In this document: positions 35,563 to 43,775 of the stretch, piece after piece | Position numbering within the stretch: the stretch's first letter is position 1 | How the letters are laid out: each line of letters opens with the position of its first letter | Origin: DATAEG01 sp051001975 | Lineage (GTDB): Bacteria; Actinomycetota; Actinomycetes; Mycobacteriales; Jatrophihabitantaceae | NCBI GenBank assembly: GCA_051001975.1 | Contig: JBPCMU010000070.1 | Location: 10,636 to 74,635, forward strand | Direction of reading: 5' to 3' | Length of the DNA: 64,000 nt | Program-made: the position numbers and the translations under genes | The notes under the pieces: model-generated | Seen by the model: the letters and a program-made list of their open reading frames with translations, nothing else | The model's database searches: none | Told to the model about the DNA's origin: nothing

Positions 35563-36585
35563 ATGACGACCTCCTCGATCCTCGTTCTCGGCGGCACCGC
35601 GTGGCTGGGCCGCGAAGTGGCAGCGCAAGCGCAGGTAGCCGGGCATTCGGTCACCTGCCTCGCCCGCGGAGAGGCCGGACCGGCCGCGGACGGCGTCACA
35701 TTCGTCACCGCCGACCGCGGCAAGGCGGATGCCTACGACGCGGTGCGCGACCGCGACTGGGACCTCGTCGTCGACGTATCCTGGCAACCAGGCTTCGTCC
35801 GCTCCGCCCTGGCTGCCTTGGGCGAACAGGCTCGACACTGGGTGTACGTCTCCTCGTGCTCGGTCTACGCAGAACACAGCCAGCCCAACGCGGACGAGTC
35901 AGCGGCGCTGCTCGAGGCGCTCGAGGGGAACGAAGCGACGCGAGAGCAGTACGGCGAAGCCAAGGTGGCCCGCGAGCGAGCCTGTATCGATGCGGTCGGC
36001 GACCGCTTGCTGATCGCGCGGGCCGGGCTGATCGGCGGGTACGGCGATGGCAGCGATCGCTTTGGCTACTGGCCGGCCCGCTTCGACCGGGACTTCGACG
36101 CTTCGGTGCTGGTGCCAGCGCAATCGGGAGTCATCACCCAGATCATCAACGTCCGCGACCTGGCGGCCTGGATCCTCAGCGTCGGGTTGGCCGGCAATAC
36201 GGCCACGGTCAACGTCTCCGGCGATCACGTCACCCTCGACGAAGTATTCGCCCCCTGCCGCCCGGCGACCGGCCACACCGGCGAGGTCGTGGCCGCCACC
36301 GATGACTGGCTCACCGGGCATCGCGTGGAGATGTGGGCCGGCCCAAGGTCGCTGCCACTGTGGCTGGCCGGTGCTGCCGACCATGCCGGATTCGCGTCGC
36401 GGGACACCTCGGCCGCCGCGGCGCTCGGCCTGGTCGACAGCGGCCTGGACCGACTCGTTGCCGACTCGCTGGCGTGGGAAGGCGAGCTGGATCCGCAGCG
36501 CGAACGGAAGGCAGGCCTCAGCGACGACGAGCAGGCCGAACTCCTCGCCGACCTCCGCGCCGACAACGCCCGCTACCAACGTTGA
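35563..36585 (+). CDS. NAD-dependent epimerase/dehydratase family protein
   Basis: This 340-residue short-chain dehydrogenase-like protein opens with the Rossmann motif ILVLGGTAWLGREVAAQA, where GxxWLG replaces the usual GxxGxxG glycine. VYVSSCSVYAE and the downstream YGEAKVARE supply the Ser-Tyr-Lys-type active site in modified form (Y-G-E-A-K). RAGLIGGYGDGSDRFGYWP follows. This branch is typical of actinobacterial epimerase/reductase proteins with no assigned substrate. The ATG at 35563 is chosen over the in-frame TTG at 35551. Confidence 0.82.
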   Translation: MTTSSILVLGGTAWLGREVAAQAQVAGHSVTCLARGEAGPAADGVTFVTADRGKADAYDAVRDRDWDLVVDVSWQPGFVRSALAALGEQARHWVYVSSCSVYAEHSQPNADESAALLEALEGNEATREQYGEAKVARERACIDAVGDRLLIARAGLIGGYGDGSDRFGYWPARFDRDFDASVLVPAQSGVITQIINVRDLAAWILSVGLAGNTATVNVSGDHVTLDEVFAPCRPATGHTGEVVAATDDWLTGHRVEMWAGPRSLPLWLAGAADHAGFASRDTSAAAALGLVDSGLDRLVADSLAWEGELDPQRERKAGLSDDEQAELLADLRADNARYQR

Positions 36586-36604
36586 GTGATGGACAACACG
36601 ATCG

Positions 36605-37297
36605 TCATGGCAGGCGCCAGTCAACGGGCTCCGCGCCGCGCTCGACGAGCAGCGCGTTGGCCCTGCTGAACGGGCGGGAGTTGAAGAAACCGCGGTCAGC
36701 CGACATCGGGCTGGGGTGCGCCGATTCGATCCGCGGGAGGTCACCGAGCATCGGCGCCAGCGTCTGCGCGTCGCGTCCCCAGAGGATGGCCACCATCGGC
36801 TGCTCACGCGCGACCAGTGCCCGGATGGCCTGCTCGGTGACGGCCTCCCAGCCCTTACCCCGGTGGCTGGCCGGAGCGCCCGGCGCCACGGTCAGCACTC
36901 TGTTGAGCAGCAGCACCCCCTGCTGCGTCCACGGAGTGAGATCGCCATTACCCGGCGTCGGAAGATCCAGGTCGGCGGAGTACTCCCGGTAGATGTTGGC
37001 CAGGCTGCGCGGCACCGGACGCACGTCGGGCGCCACAGAGAAGGACAGGCCGACGGGATGCCCCGGCGTCGGGTAGGGATCCTGACCGACGATCAGCACC
37101 CGCACGTCGGCGAACGGCTGCACGAAGGCGCGCAGCACGTTCGGGCCGGGCGGCAGGTAATGCCGCCCGGCGGCGATCTCGGCGCGCAGGAAGTCACCCA
37201 TCGCCGCGATCTGATCGGCCACCGGTTCTAGCGCTTCGGCCCAGCCGGCGTCCACTTGCTGGCGCAGCGAACGGCGCTCGGCGCCAGCCCCGGTCAC
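36605..37297 (-). CDS. ung: Uracil-DNA glycosylase
   Basis: This 230-residue family 1 UDG removes uracil from DNA. The water-activating loop is VLIVGQDPYPTPGHPVGLSFSV (Asp near 73), and the minor-groove loop is ESAHPSPMSADRGFFNSRPF (catalytic His). LLLNRVLTVAPGAPASH is also typical. The GTG at 37297 overlaps the stop of the aldo/keto reductase gene (GTGA), which decides the start; the frame goes back 7 more codons. It is convergent with the epimerase gene. Confidence 0.95.
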   Translation of the reverse strand: MTGAGAERRSLRQQVDAGWAEALEPVADQIAAMGDFLRAEIAAGRHYLPPGPNVLRAFVQPFADVRVLIVGQDPYPTPGHPVGLSFSVAPDVRPVPRSLANIYREYSADLDLPTPGNGDLTPWTQQGVLLLNRVLTVAPGAPASHRGKGWEAVTEQAIRALVAREQPMVAILWGRDAQTLAPMLGDLPRIESAHPSPMSADRGFFNSRPFSRANALLVERGAEPVDWRLP

Positions 37298-38319
37298 GAC
37301 TGGCGAGACGACTTCCACAGATCGATGCCGGCCTCGACGGCGTGGCGATCGATCGAAGCCAGTTCAGCATCGGTGAGTGGCGGCGCGGTAGCGGCGGCGA
37401 GGTTGTCCTCGAGTTGCGCGACGCTGGACGCGCCGATGAGCACGCTGGTCACCCGCTCATCGCGCAGCAGCCAGGACAGGGCTAGCTGCGCCAGGCTCTG
37501 GCCGCGCTTCTTCGCGATCCGGTTCAGCGACCTGATGTGCTTCATCGCGGACTCGGTCAGCAGATCCGGCGACAGAGATTTGTCGGCGGCGGCCCGGGAG
37601 TCGGCCGGCACGCCCTTCAGATATCGACCGGTGAGCATGCCCTGAGCGAGCGGCGAGAACGCGATACACCCGACGCCGAGATCACCCAGAGTGTCCAGCA
37701 GCGACTCCTCCACCCACCTGTTCAACATCGAGTACGACGGCTGGTGGATCAGCAGCGGGACGCCCGCCTCGCGCAGCAGCGTTGCCGCTTGCTGGGTGCG
37801 CTCGGACGAGTAGGACGAGATGCCGACGTACAGCGCCTTCCCGGACTGCACAGCGCTGGCCAACGCACCGACAGTTTCCTCCAGCGGCGTGGCCGGGTCG
37901 GCCCGGTGACTGTAGAAGATGTCGACGTAGTCCAGGCCCATCCGCTGCAGGGACTGATCCAGCGAGGCAAGCAGGTACTTGCGCGAGCCGTGGTCGCCGT
38001 ACGGGCCGGGCCACATGTCGTAACCGGCCTTGGTCGAAATAACCAGTTCATCGCGGTGCGTCCGGAAATCCCGGGCGAAGTGGCCGCCGAAGTTGCGCTC
38101 CGCCGCTCCATACGGCGGACCGTAGTTGTTGGCAAGGTCGAAATGGGTCACGCCGAGATCGAACGCTCGGCGCAGGATCGCCTGCTGCACCTCCAGCGGC
38201 TTGTCGTCGCCGAAGTTGTGCCACAACCCAAGGGACACGGCAGGCAGCAACAGGCCGCTGCGACCGGCACGCCGGTAGGGCAGGTCTGAATAACGGTTCT
38301 CGGCCGCGAGATAGGTCAT
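37294..38319 (-). CDS. Aldo/keto reductase (YghZ-like)
   Basis: This 341-residue NADPH-dependent reductase has a TIM-barrel pattern: YRRAGRSGLLLPAVSLGLWHNFGD, then THFDLANNYGPPYGAAERNFG with the catalytic Asp and Tyr, then STKAGYDMWPGPYGDHGSRK (Lys) and DYVDIFYSHRADP (His). The GLWHNFG, GPPYGAAE and W(P)GPYGDHGSRK combination is that of the YghZ/Kv-beta-like branch, which reduces L-glyceraldehyde 3-phosphate and methylglyoxal. This would fit triose-phosphate detoxification. It is coupled to ung by a 4-base overlap. Confidence 0.9.
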   Translation of the reverse strand: MTYLAAENRYSDLPYRRAGRSGLLLPAVSLGLWHNFGDDKPLEVQQAILRRAFDLGVTHFDLANNYGPPYGAAERNFGGHFARDFRTHRDELVISTKAGYDMWPGPYGDHGSRKYLLASLDQSLQRMGLDYVDIFYSHRADPATPLEETVGALASAVQSGKALYVGISSYSSERTQQAATLLREAGVPLLIHQPSYSMLNRWVEESLLDTLGDLGVGCIAFSPLAQGMLTGRYLKGVPADSRAAADKSLSPDLLTESAMKHIRSLNRIAKKRGQSLAQLALSWLLRDERVTSVLIGASSVAQLEDNLAAATAPPLTDAELASIDRHAVEAGIDLWKSSRQS

Positions 38320-38478
38320 CCGCCCATCGTTGCAGGTCTCGATCCAGGCGCGCTGCGCACACCGGGACCGATGTCATGCCAGTATCTAGACCGAACCCGC
38401 CCCCCCAGGTCTGATCGGGCGCATCGGTCACCCCTTGGACATCAGGGCGACTCACCTCGTCAATGTGGACGGAGGCAC

Positions 38479-39420
38479 ATGGACATCACGACCAGCGAGG
38501 TTGACACATTGACATCGCGCCGGCCCCGACGATCGGTCTCGGCCCGTGGCCGCGAGATACCGCTCGCCTGGCTGTTTCTCCTGCCCTCGCTCGTCATCTT
38601 CGGGTTGTTCGTGTTCTACCCGCTGGGCCGGGCCGCCTACATCTCCACACGGGCGTCGGACATCCTCGGTAACCCGACGGTGCCGGTCGGACTGAAGAAC
38701 TTCCACCGGCTTTTCACCGCCGACTTCGCCGCGATCCTCGAGCGCACCGGCATCTTCGTCATCATCACGGTCATCCCCGGCATCGTGCTCCCGTTGGTGC
38801 TCGCCGTCCCGATGTCGCAGCACCTCCCCGGGATGAAGATTTTCCGGACCGCCTTCGCGTTGCCTTTCGCCTACTCGGTGGCCACCGCGGCAGTCGCCTT
38901 CAGCTACATCCTGAACCCGAGCGTCAGTCGGCTGAACGCGATCATCGAGAACCTCGGCGGGCACGGACTGCCGTGGACCACCAGCAGCCAGTGGGCGCTG
39001 ATCTCGGTAGCGATCGTGGTGGTGTGGATGAACACCGGCTTCAACCTGCTGGTGATCGCAGCCGCACTCTCCGGCGTCGACGAGACGGTGCAGGAGGCAG
39101 CCCGCCTGGACGGGGCCACCGGATTCCGGCTGTTCCGCACCGTGACGCTGCCGCTGATCACGCCGAGCATCTTCTTCCTGGTCGTCATCACCACGTTGAA
39201 CTCGCTGCAGACCTTCGGCCAGTTGCTGATCCTCACCCCGGCCGGCGGTCCGGACCACTCGACCACCACGCTGGTCTACTCGATCTACAACACGGCCTTC
39301 GCCAACAACGCGAGCGACTACGGGTTCGCCGCCGCGCAGGGCCTGGTCCTGCTGCTGGTCGGCATCCTGCTAGCCGCGATCCAATTCGGTGTCATCGAGC
39401 GACGGGTGCACTACCAATGA
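38479..39420 (+). CDS. ugpA: Sugar/glycerol-phosphate ABC transporter permease (UgpA-like)
   Basis: This 313-residue permease has six predicted membrane helices, the first at about residues 30-50 (LAWLFLLPSLVIFGLFVFYPLG). The cytoplasmic EAA loop, which contacts the ATPase, is VQEAARLDGATGFRLFRTVTLPL. The start at 38479 has GGAGG six bases upstream; the open frame further back is not homologous. It is first in a permease-permease-binding protein operon. The substrate assignment rests on the binding protein, which resembles UgpB. Confidence 0.88.
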   Translation: MDITTSEVDTLTSRRPRRSVSARGREIPLAWLFLLPSLVIFGLFVFYPLGRAAYISTRASDILGNPTVPVGLKNFHRLFTADFAAILERTGIFVIITVIPGIVLPLVLAVPMSQHLPGMKIFRTAFALPFAYSVATAAVAFSYILNPSVSRLNAIIENLGGHGLPWTTSSQWALISVAIVVVWMNTGFNLLVIAAALSGVDETVQEAARLDGATGFRLFRTVTLPLITPSIFFLVVITTLNSLQTFGQLLILTPAGGPDHSTTTLVYSIYNTAFANNASDYGFAAAQGLVLLLVGILLAAIQFGVIERRVHYQ

Positions 39421-39448
39421 GCGAAGCTTGCGGAGCGAAGGTCAACAC

Positions 39449-40354
39449 ATGACCCAGACCCAGGAACAGAACCCGGACGTCCGGACGGTGGATGCCGCGC
39501 CGCCGCCGAAGGTGCGCCGTCGGCGCAAGCGCCTCACGCCCGGCGTCGTCCTCACCTATCTGTTCCTGCTGGTGATGGCGGTGATCCTGCTCTACCCGCT
39601 CTTCCTGACGATCATCTCCAGCTTCACCTCGGTGAAGGAGCTGCAGGGCTATCCGCCGCGGCTGATCCCGAAGCACTTCACCCTGTCGAACTACTCCGGG
39701 GTCTCGAAGGCGTTCCCGATCGGTCGGCAGTACCTCAACAGCGTGGTCGTCTCTGTGGTCATCATGGTCGGCCACCTCGTCACGGCGACGCTGTCGGCGT
39801 ATGCGTTCGTGTTTCTGCGGCTGCCCGGCCGGCGCACCCTGTTCTGGGTGTTCCTCGCGACGATGATGATCCCGTGGGAGGCGATCGTCATCCCGAACTA
39901 CCTGTTCGTCGTCACCACTTTGCATCTGTCCTCGACCTATCCGGGACTCTTCCTGCCGTTCCTGGCCAACGGCTTCGGGACGTTCCTGATGCGACAAGCG
40001 TTCCTGCAATTCCCCACTGACATCAGGGATGCGGCCAAGATCGACGGCGCCGGGCATCTGCGCTTCCTCACCCAGATCCTGATGCCGATGACTCGACCGG
40101 TACTCGCCGCACTCGCGGTGTGGTCGTTCCTGTCCGGGTGGAACCAGTTCCTCTGGCCATTGCTGGTGTCGAACTCTGACGACAGCAAGAAGACGCTGCA
40201 GATCGGCGTGCAGTCGTTGGCCAAGGCGGTGGACACCAACCAACCGGGCCAGGTTTTCGCCGGCATCACGCTGGCGCTGCTGCCCACGTTGGTGCTGGTC
40301 ATCGTGGGCCAACGATGGCTGGTCCGCGGATTCACAGCAGGGGCCGTCAAATGA
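39449..40354 (+). CDS. ugpE: Sugar/glycerol-phosphate ABC transporter permease (UgpE-like)
   Basis: This 301-residue second permease has a basic N-terminal tail (PPPKVRRRRKRLTPG), six membrane helices and the EAA loop IRDAAKIDGAGHLRFLTQILMPM. MKEL-type segment SVKELQGYPPRLIPKHFTLSNY after helix 1 is typical of UgpE/MalG partners. The ATG at 39449 is preferred. The 28-bp gap after ugpA is occupied by the small GAGCGAAGC-type repeat that runs across the ugpA stop. No ATPase gene is found in this operon, so the pair probably uses a shared MsiK/UgpC-type ATPase encoded elsewhere. Confidence 0.88.
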   Translation: MTQTQEQNPDVRTVDAAPPPKVRRRRKRLTPGVVLTYLFLLVMAVILLYPLFLTIISSFTSVKELQGYPPRLIPKHFTLSNYSGVSKAFPIGRQYLNSVVVSVVIMVGHLVTATLSAYAFVFLRLPGRRTLFWVFLATMMIPWEAIVIPNYLFVVTTLHLSSTYPGLFLPFLANGFGTFLMRQAFLQFPTDIRDAAKIDGAGHLRFLTQILMPMTRPVLAALAVWSFLSGWNQFLWPLLVSNSDDSKKTLQIGVQSLAKAVDTNQPGQVFAGITLALLPTLVLVIVGQRWLVRGFTAGAVK

Positions 40355-40392
40355 CCATCCCGCACCGTTACCCCCAACCGAAAGGAACGCTC

Positions 40393-41757
40393 GTGAGGTT
40401 CTCGACACGACGGCGCGGCAGAGTCGCGCTCGCAGTGGTGGCAGTCGCCACCGTCGCGGCTGGTCTGCTGACCGGATGTAGCAGCGGTGGCAGCAAGGAC
40501 AGCGGTGGCGAGGTCACCGTGAGCTTCTGGCACGGCCTGGCCGGAACGAACCAGGAAGTGCTGCAGAAGCTGGTCAACCAGTTCAACACCGCGCACAAGG
40601 GCAAGATCAAGGTCAACCTGATCGCCAAGGGTGACTACGACGACACCATCACCGCGTACAAGGCGGCGATCACGGCGAAGAAGACTCCGTCGCTGGTGCA
40701 GATCTACGACATCGGTACCCGCTTCATGATCGATTCGAAGCAGACCGCGCAGATGCAGACCTTCATCGACAAGGACAAGTTCAACGTCAGCGACATCCAG
40801 CCGAACATCGCCGGCTACTACTCCATCGACAACAAGCTCGACTCGATGCCGTTCAACACCTCGGTACCGCTGCTGTACATCAATGCGGACGCCTTCAAGA
40901 AGGCCGGCCTCGACCCGAGCAAGCCACCGACCACGATCGACGAGATCATGGCTGACGCGAAGAAGCTGACCGTCAAGGACGCGAACGGCAACGTCAAGCA
41001 GTACGGCTTCGGTGCCGCGATCTACGGCTGGTTCATGGAGCAGTGGACCGCGACCGCCAACAAGGAGTACTGCGACAGCGGCAACGGCCGGGACGACCGC
41101 GCGAAGGAGATGTCCTACGACACCGACACCCAGACCAAGGTGTTGACGTGGTGGAAGTCGATGCTCGACCAGAAGCTGGCACTGAACACCGGCCGAAAGA
41201 CCGCTGACGCGGACAACGCGTTCACTTCGGGCCGGATCGCGATGACGCTGGAGTCGACCGGTTCGCTCGGTGGCTTCCTCAGCGCTTCGAAGTTCACCAT
41301 CGGTACCGGCTACTACCCGAAGGCCGACGCCTCGGACACCGGCGGCCCGATCATCGGCGGCGCGTCACTGTGGATCGACAAGGCCGGCCACTCCAGCAAG
41401 GAGCAGCAAGCCTCGTGGGAGCTGATCAAGTACCTGTCCAGCAACGCGGTTCAGGCGCAGTGGCACACCGGCACCGGTTACTTCCCGGTGAGCAAGGCTG
41501 CCCTGAACGATCCGACCGACAAGGCCTGGGTGGCGAAGCGCCCCCAGTTCGAGACCGCGATCAAGCAGCTGGAAGGCACCACCCTCGACAAGGCGACTCA
41601 GGGCTGTCTGCTCGGGGTGATGCCGAAGGCACGGCAGTTGATGGAGGATGCCATCGACGCGTCCATCACCGGCAAGAAGAGCGCGGCTGATGCGCTCGCC
41701 TTCGCCAAGAGTCAGACGAAATCGCAGATCGACCAGTACAACAGCGCGGTGAAGTAA
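40393..41757 (+). CDS. ugpB: ABC transporter substrate-binding lipoprotein (UgpB-like)
   Basis: This is a 454-residue lipoprotein. The signal peptide has twin-Arg-like basic residues (RFSTRRRGR), a hydrophobic core and a lipobox LLTGC with Cys-29 as the lipidation site. The mature part shows VSFWHGLAGTNQEVLQKLV, SLVQIYDIGTRFMIDS and SMPFNTSVPLLYINADAFKKAGLDP, the pattern of UgpB (glycerol 3-phosphate or glycerophosphodiester binding). AAAGGA precedes the GTG at 40393; an ATG at 40351 overlapping the ugpE stop is the alternative. A strong hairpin follows the gene. Confidence 0.88.
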   Translation: MRFSTRRRGRVALAVVAVATVAAGLLTGCSSGGSKDSGGEVTVSFWHGLAGTNQEVLQKLVNQFNTAHKGKIKVNLIAKGDYDDTITAYKAAITAKKTPSLVQIYDIGTRFMIDSKQTAQMQTFIDKDKFNVSDIQPNIAGYYSIDNKLDSMPFNTSVPLLYINADAFKKAGLDPSKPPTTIDEIMADAKKLTVKDANGNVKQYGFGAAIYGWFMEQWTATANKEYCDSGNGRDDRAKEMSYDTDTQTKVLTWWKSMLDQKLALNTGRKTADADNAFTSGRIAMTLESTGSLGGFLSASKFTIGTGYYPKADASDTGGPIIGGASLWIDKAGHSSKEQQASWELIKYLSSNAVQAQWHTGTGYFPVSKAALNDPTDKAWVAKRPQFETAIKQLEGTTLDKATQGCLLGVMPKARQLMEDAIDASITGKKSAADALAFAKSQTKSQIDQYNSAVK

Positions 41758-41772
41758 CCGCTCAGTTGTAGA

Positions 41773-41817
41773 GACGGCCCCGCTGCGAGCAGAGCACCTG
41801 CTCGTGGCGGGGCCGTC
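41773..41817 (+). terminator. Terminator-like hairpin after ugpB
   Basis: GACGGCCCCGC (41773-41783) pairs perfectly with GCGGGGCCGTC (41807-41817), and an inner GAGCAG/CTGCTC pair (41787-41792, 41798-41803) extends the stem. It stands 16 bases after the ugpB stop. No U-tract follows, which is usual for high-GC actinobacteria. Confidence 0.75.
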
Positions 41818-41898
41818 GCAGTGTCGGGACCACTGGCGTGGGTGGCATAGTGCGAGCTCACGGTGCCGGGGCGACACCGGACGAGCAGGAGGACGCGA

Positions 41899-43770
41899 GT
41901 GAGTGAACAACGGTCTGCACTGGTCGCAGATCTCACGGCCGAACTGACCAAGGCGGCCGACAGCGTGCCGGGCGAGTGGGACGGGTTCAGCCTGGTCGCG
42001 GAGATCACCGCACTCGGCGTGCGCGTCACCGGGTTCCGGTACTACCAGCAGGGCCCCGGCCTGCCGATGCTGATGGGCACCGACGTGATCGCAACCGTCG
42101 CAGCGCTGCGCGACGCCAGTCCTGGTGCGAACGGCGAACTCTTCGACATCTTCGTCGCCCGCCTCGACCGGGCCACCGGCGAGCTCGCCGGCAACGCGTT
42201 CAGCTCGGATTCCGGCGCCCGGTTCAGGGTTACCGCCGCCCACGTCGCATCGGTGGCCGAGCTGATCCGTCCCGGCACCGAGCTTGCACCAGCCGGGGCC
42301 GCAGCTGCGGACGCTGCGGCACCTGACGAGACGGTGATCGCACCCGCGCCGGACGACGCTCCGGTCGAGTCGGCCGATCCCCCGCAACCCACTGAGGGTG
42401 TTGCGGAGTCCGCGCAGCTGGAGTCCGAGGCGCCTGCTGCCACCGAGCCATCCACGGAATCATCAACAGAACCCCGCACCAACGCCGCGGCACCCGAGCC
42501 CACCGCCGCCGACGACATCGCGGACGAGGCGGGGAGTGCCGGGCATCGACTGTCGGGCGACATCGTGGGCTGGCGGGAGCTCTCCGGAGACGGCTGGGAC
42601 CACTACGCGGCCGTCGCGACGTTTTCCGACGCCGGCATCAACTCACTCGGCTTCCGCTACCGCGGCGATCTTGCCGCCATCCCGACCTTCATCGGCGGCG
42701 AGTTCCTGACGGATCTGGCTGCGATGCGCGCCGCCTCGCCGGGCACCGATGGTGCATTGGCCGGCGGCGCGCTGCTCCGGCTGGAACGTGCGGCCGGCAC
42801 CGCCGAGGTGCGGTTCATCCACGACCCGGCTGCGGTGGCACAACTGACTTGGTCCGGTGCCGACCCGGCGGTGGCCGACCGGCTGCGCACCCGGCCGCGG
42901 CCGGCCACTGTCGCGGCGGCCGTCGCGACCCGACCGGACGCCGCGAGCCTCTCGCCCGAGGCTCTGCTGTCGCGGATCAGCTATGACCTCGCCGCCTCGT
43001 TGCGAGCGGTCAGCGGCTGGCACCGCTACGCACTCGGGGTGGACGTCGGCCGGTCCCGCGCCGCGAGCGTCCTCTACGACGAGGCCGGCGGATCCCGCCC
43101 GTTCACCCCTGCGCTGTCACCGCTGGGTGATCTCACCGCACTGCGGCAGAAGACGGCGGACGCGGAGCCGGCCTGGGTCGGCGTGATCGCGCAAGCCTGG
43201 GCGGGATCTGACCGCGTCGACTTCGCGCTGCTCGACCAGGCAGGCATCGACGCGCTGCTGGGCCAAGGCCCGGGGCCGGCCGCCGGGCTGATGACGCCTC
43301 CGGCCGAACCACCTGCCGAGGCGCCCGCTCGGCCGACCTTCACCGTCCGGCCGATGGCACCGCAGCCGCCCCCCGCGCAGCCGGTCGCGGCCACCGACTC
43401 CCCGGACCGCACCACGGCCTTCGCCGCAGTAGCCTCGGCGATCACCGCCGCCGCGGATCTGTCGGTGCTGGACTGGGACCGATTCGTGGTGGTCGTCGAT
43501 GCCACCGGGGATCATCCCCGCGGCACCGGGATCCGCTACTTCGGCTACGGCCCGGGCCAACCGACGAACGTTGCGGACCTCGGGCCGATCAACTCCTTCC
43601 GCGACGCGTCACGCCGGGAGGACGGCGCGCCCTGGCGGGTGTGCATCATCCGCGGGATGCGGGCGACCCGGGAGATCCGCACCGAGTTCCGCTACACAGA
43701 TGACGCGAACAACTACCTGGTCCCGCCCGCACAGATCTATTCAATGGGCGACCAGCTACGACCGGTCTGA
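41899..43770 (+). CDS. Four-repeat protein with YezG/DUF600-like domains (candidate polyimmunity-type protein)
   Basis: This is a soluble 623-residue protein with no signal peptide or membrane helix. Internal similarity suggests four copies of one roughly 100-residue domain: about 5-125, 222-332, 352-455 and 504-622, joined by Ala/Pro/Glu-rich linkers (128-215 and 458-500). Each copy has a Trp followed by an aromatic and a hydrophobic strand (GEWDGFSLVAEI, DGWDHYAAVATF, SGWHRYALGVDV, LDWDRFVVVVDA). In copies 1, 2 and 4 a GFRY/GIRYF strand comes about 15 residues later, then a Pro and an LR-A or FRDAS helix before the last strands. Copy 4 ends in TEFRYTDDANNY, much like the end of YezG/DUF600 immunity proteins. 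A strong GGAGGA precedes the GTG at 41899. Family assignment is inference; copy 3 is most diverged. A CATAGT -10 candidate is at 41846. Confidence 0.6.
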   Translation: MSEQRSALVADLTAELTKAADSVPGEWDGFSLVAEITALGVRVTGFRYYQQGPGLPMLMGTDVIATVAALRDASPGANGELFDIFVARLDRATGELAGNAFSSDSGARFRVTAAHVASVAELIRPGTELAPAGAAAADAAAPDETVIAPAPDDAPVESADPPQPTEGVAESAQLESEAPAATEPSTESSTEPRTNAAAPEPTAADDIADEAGSAGHRLSGDIVGWRELSGDGWDHYAAVATFSDAGINSLGFRYRGDLAAIPTFIGGEFLTDLAAMRAASPGTDGALAGGALLRLERAAGTAEVRFIHDPAAVAQLTWSGADPAVADRLRTRPRPATVAAAVATRPDAASLSPEALLSRISYDLAASLRAVSGWHRYALGVDVGRSRAASVLYDEAGGSRPFTPALSPLGDLTALRQKTADAEPAWVGVIAQAWAGSDRVDFALLDQAGIDALLGQGPGPAAGLMTPPAEPPAEAPARPTFTVRPMAPQPPPAQPVAATDSPDRTTAFAAVASAITAAADLSVLDWDRFVVVVDATGDHPRGTGIRYFGYGPGQPTNVADLGPINSFRDASRREDGAPWRVCIIRGMRATREIRTEFRYTDDANNYLVPPAQIYSMGDQLRPV

Positions 43771-43775
43771 CCGGT

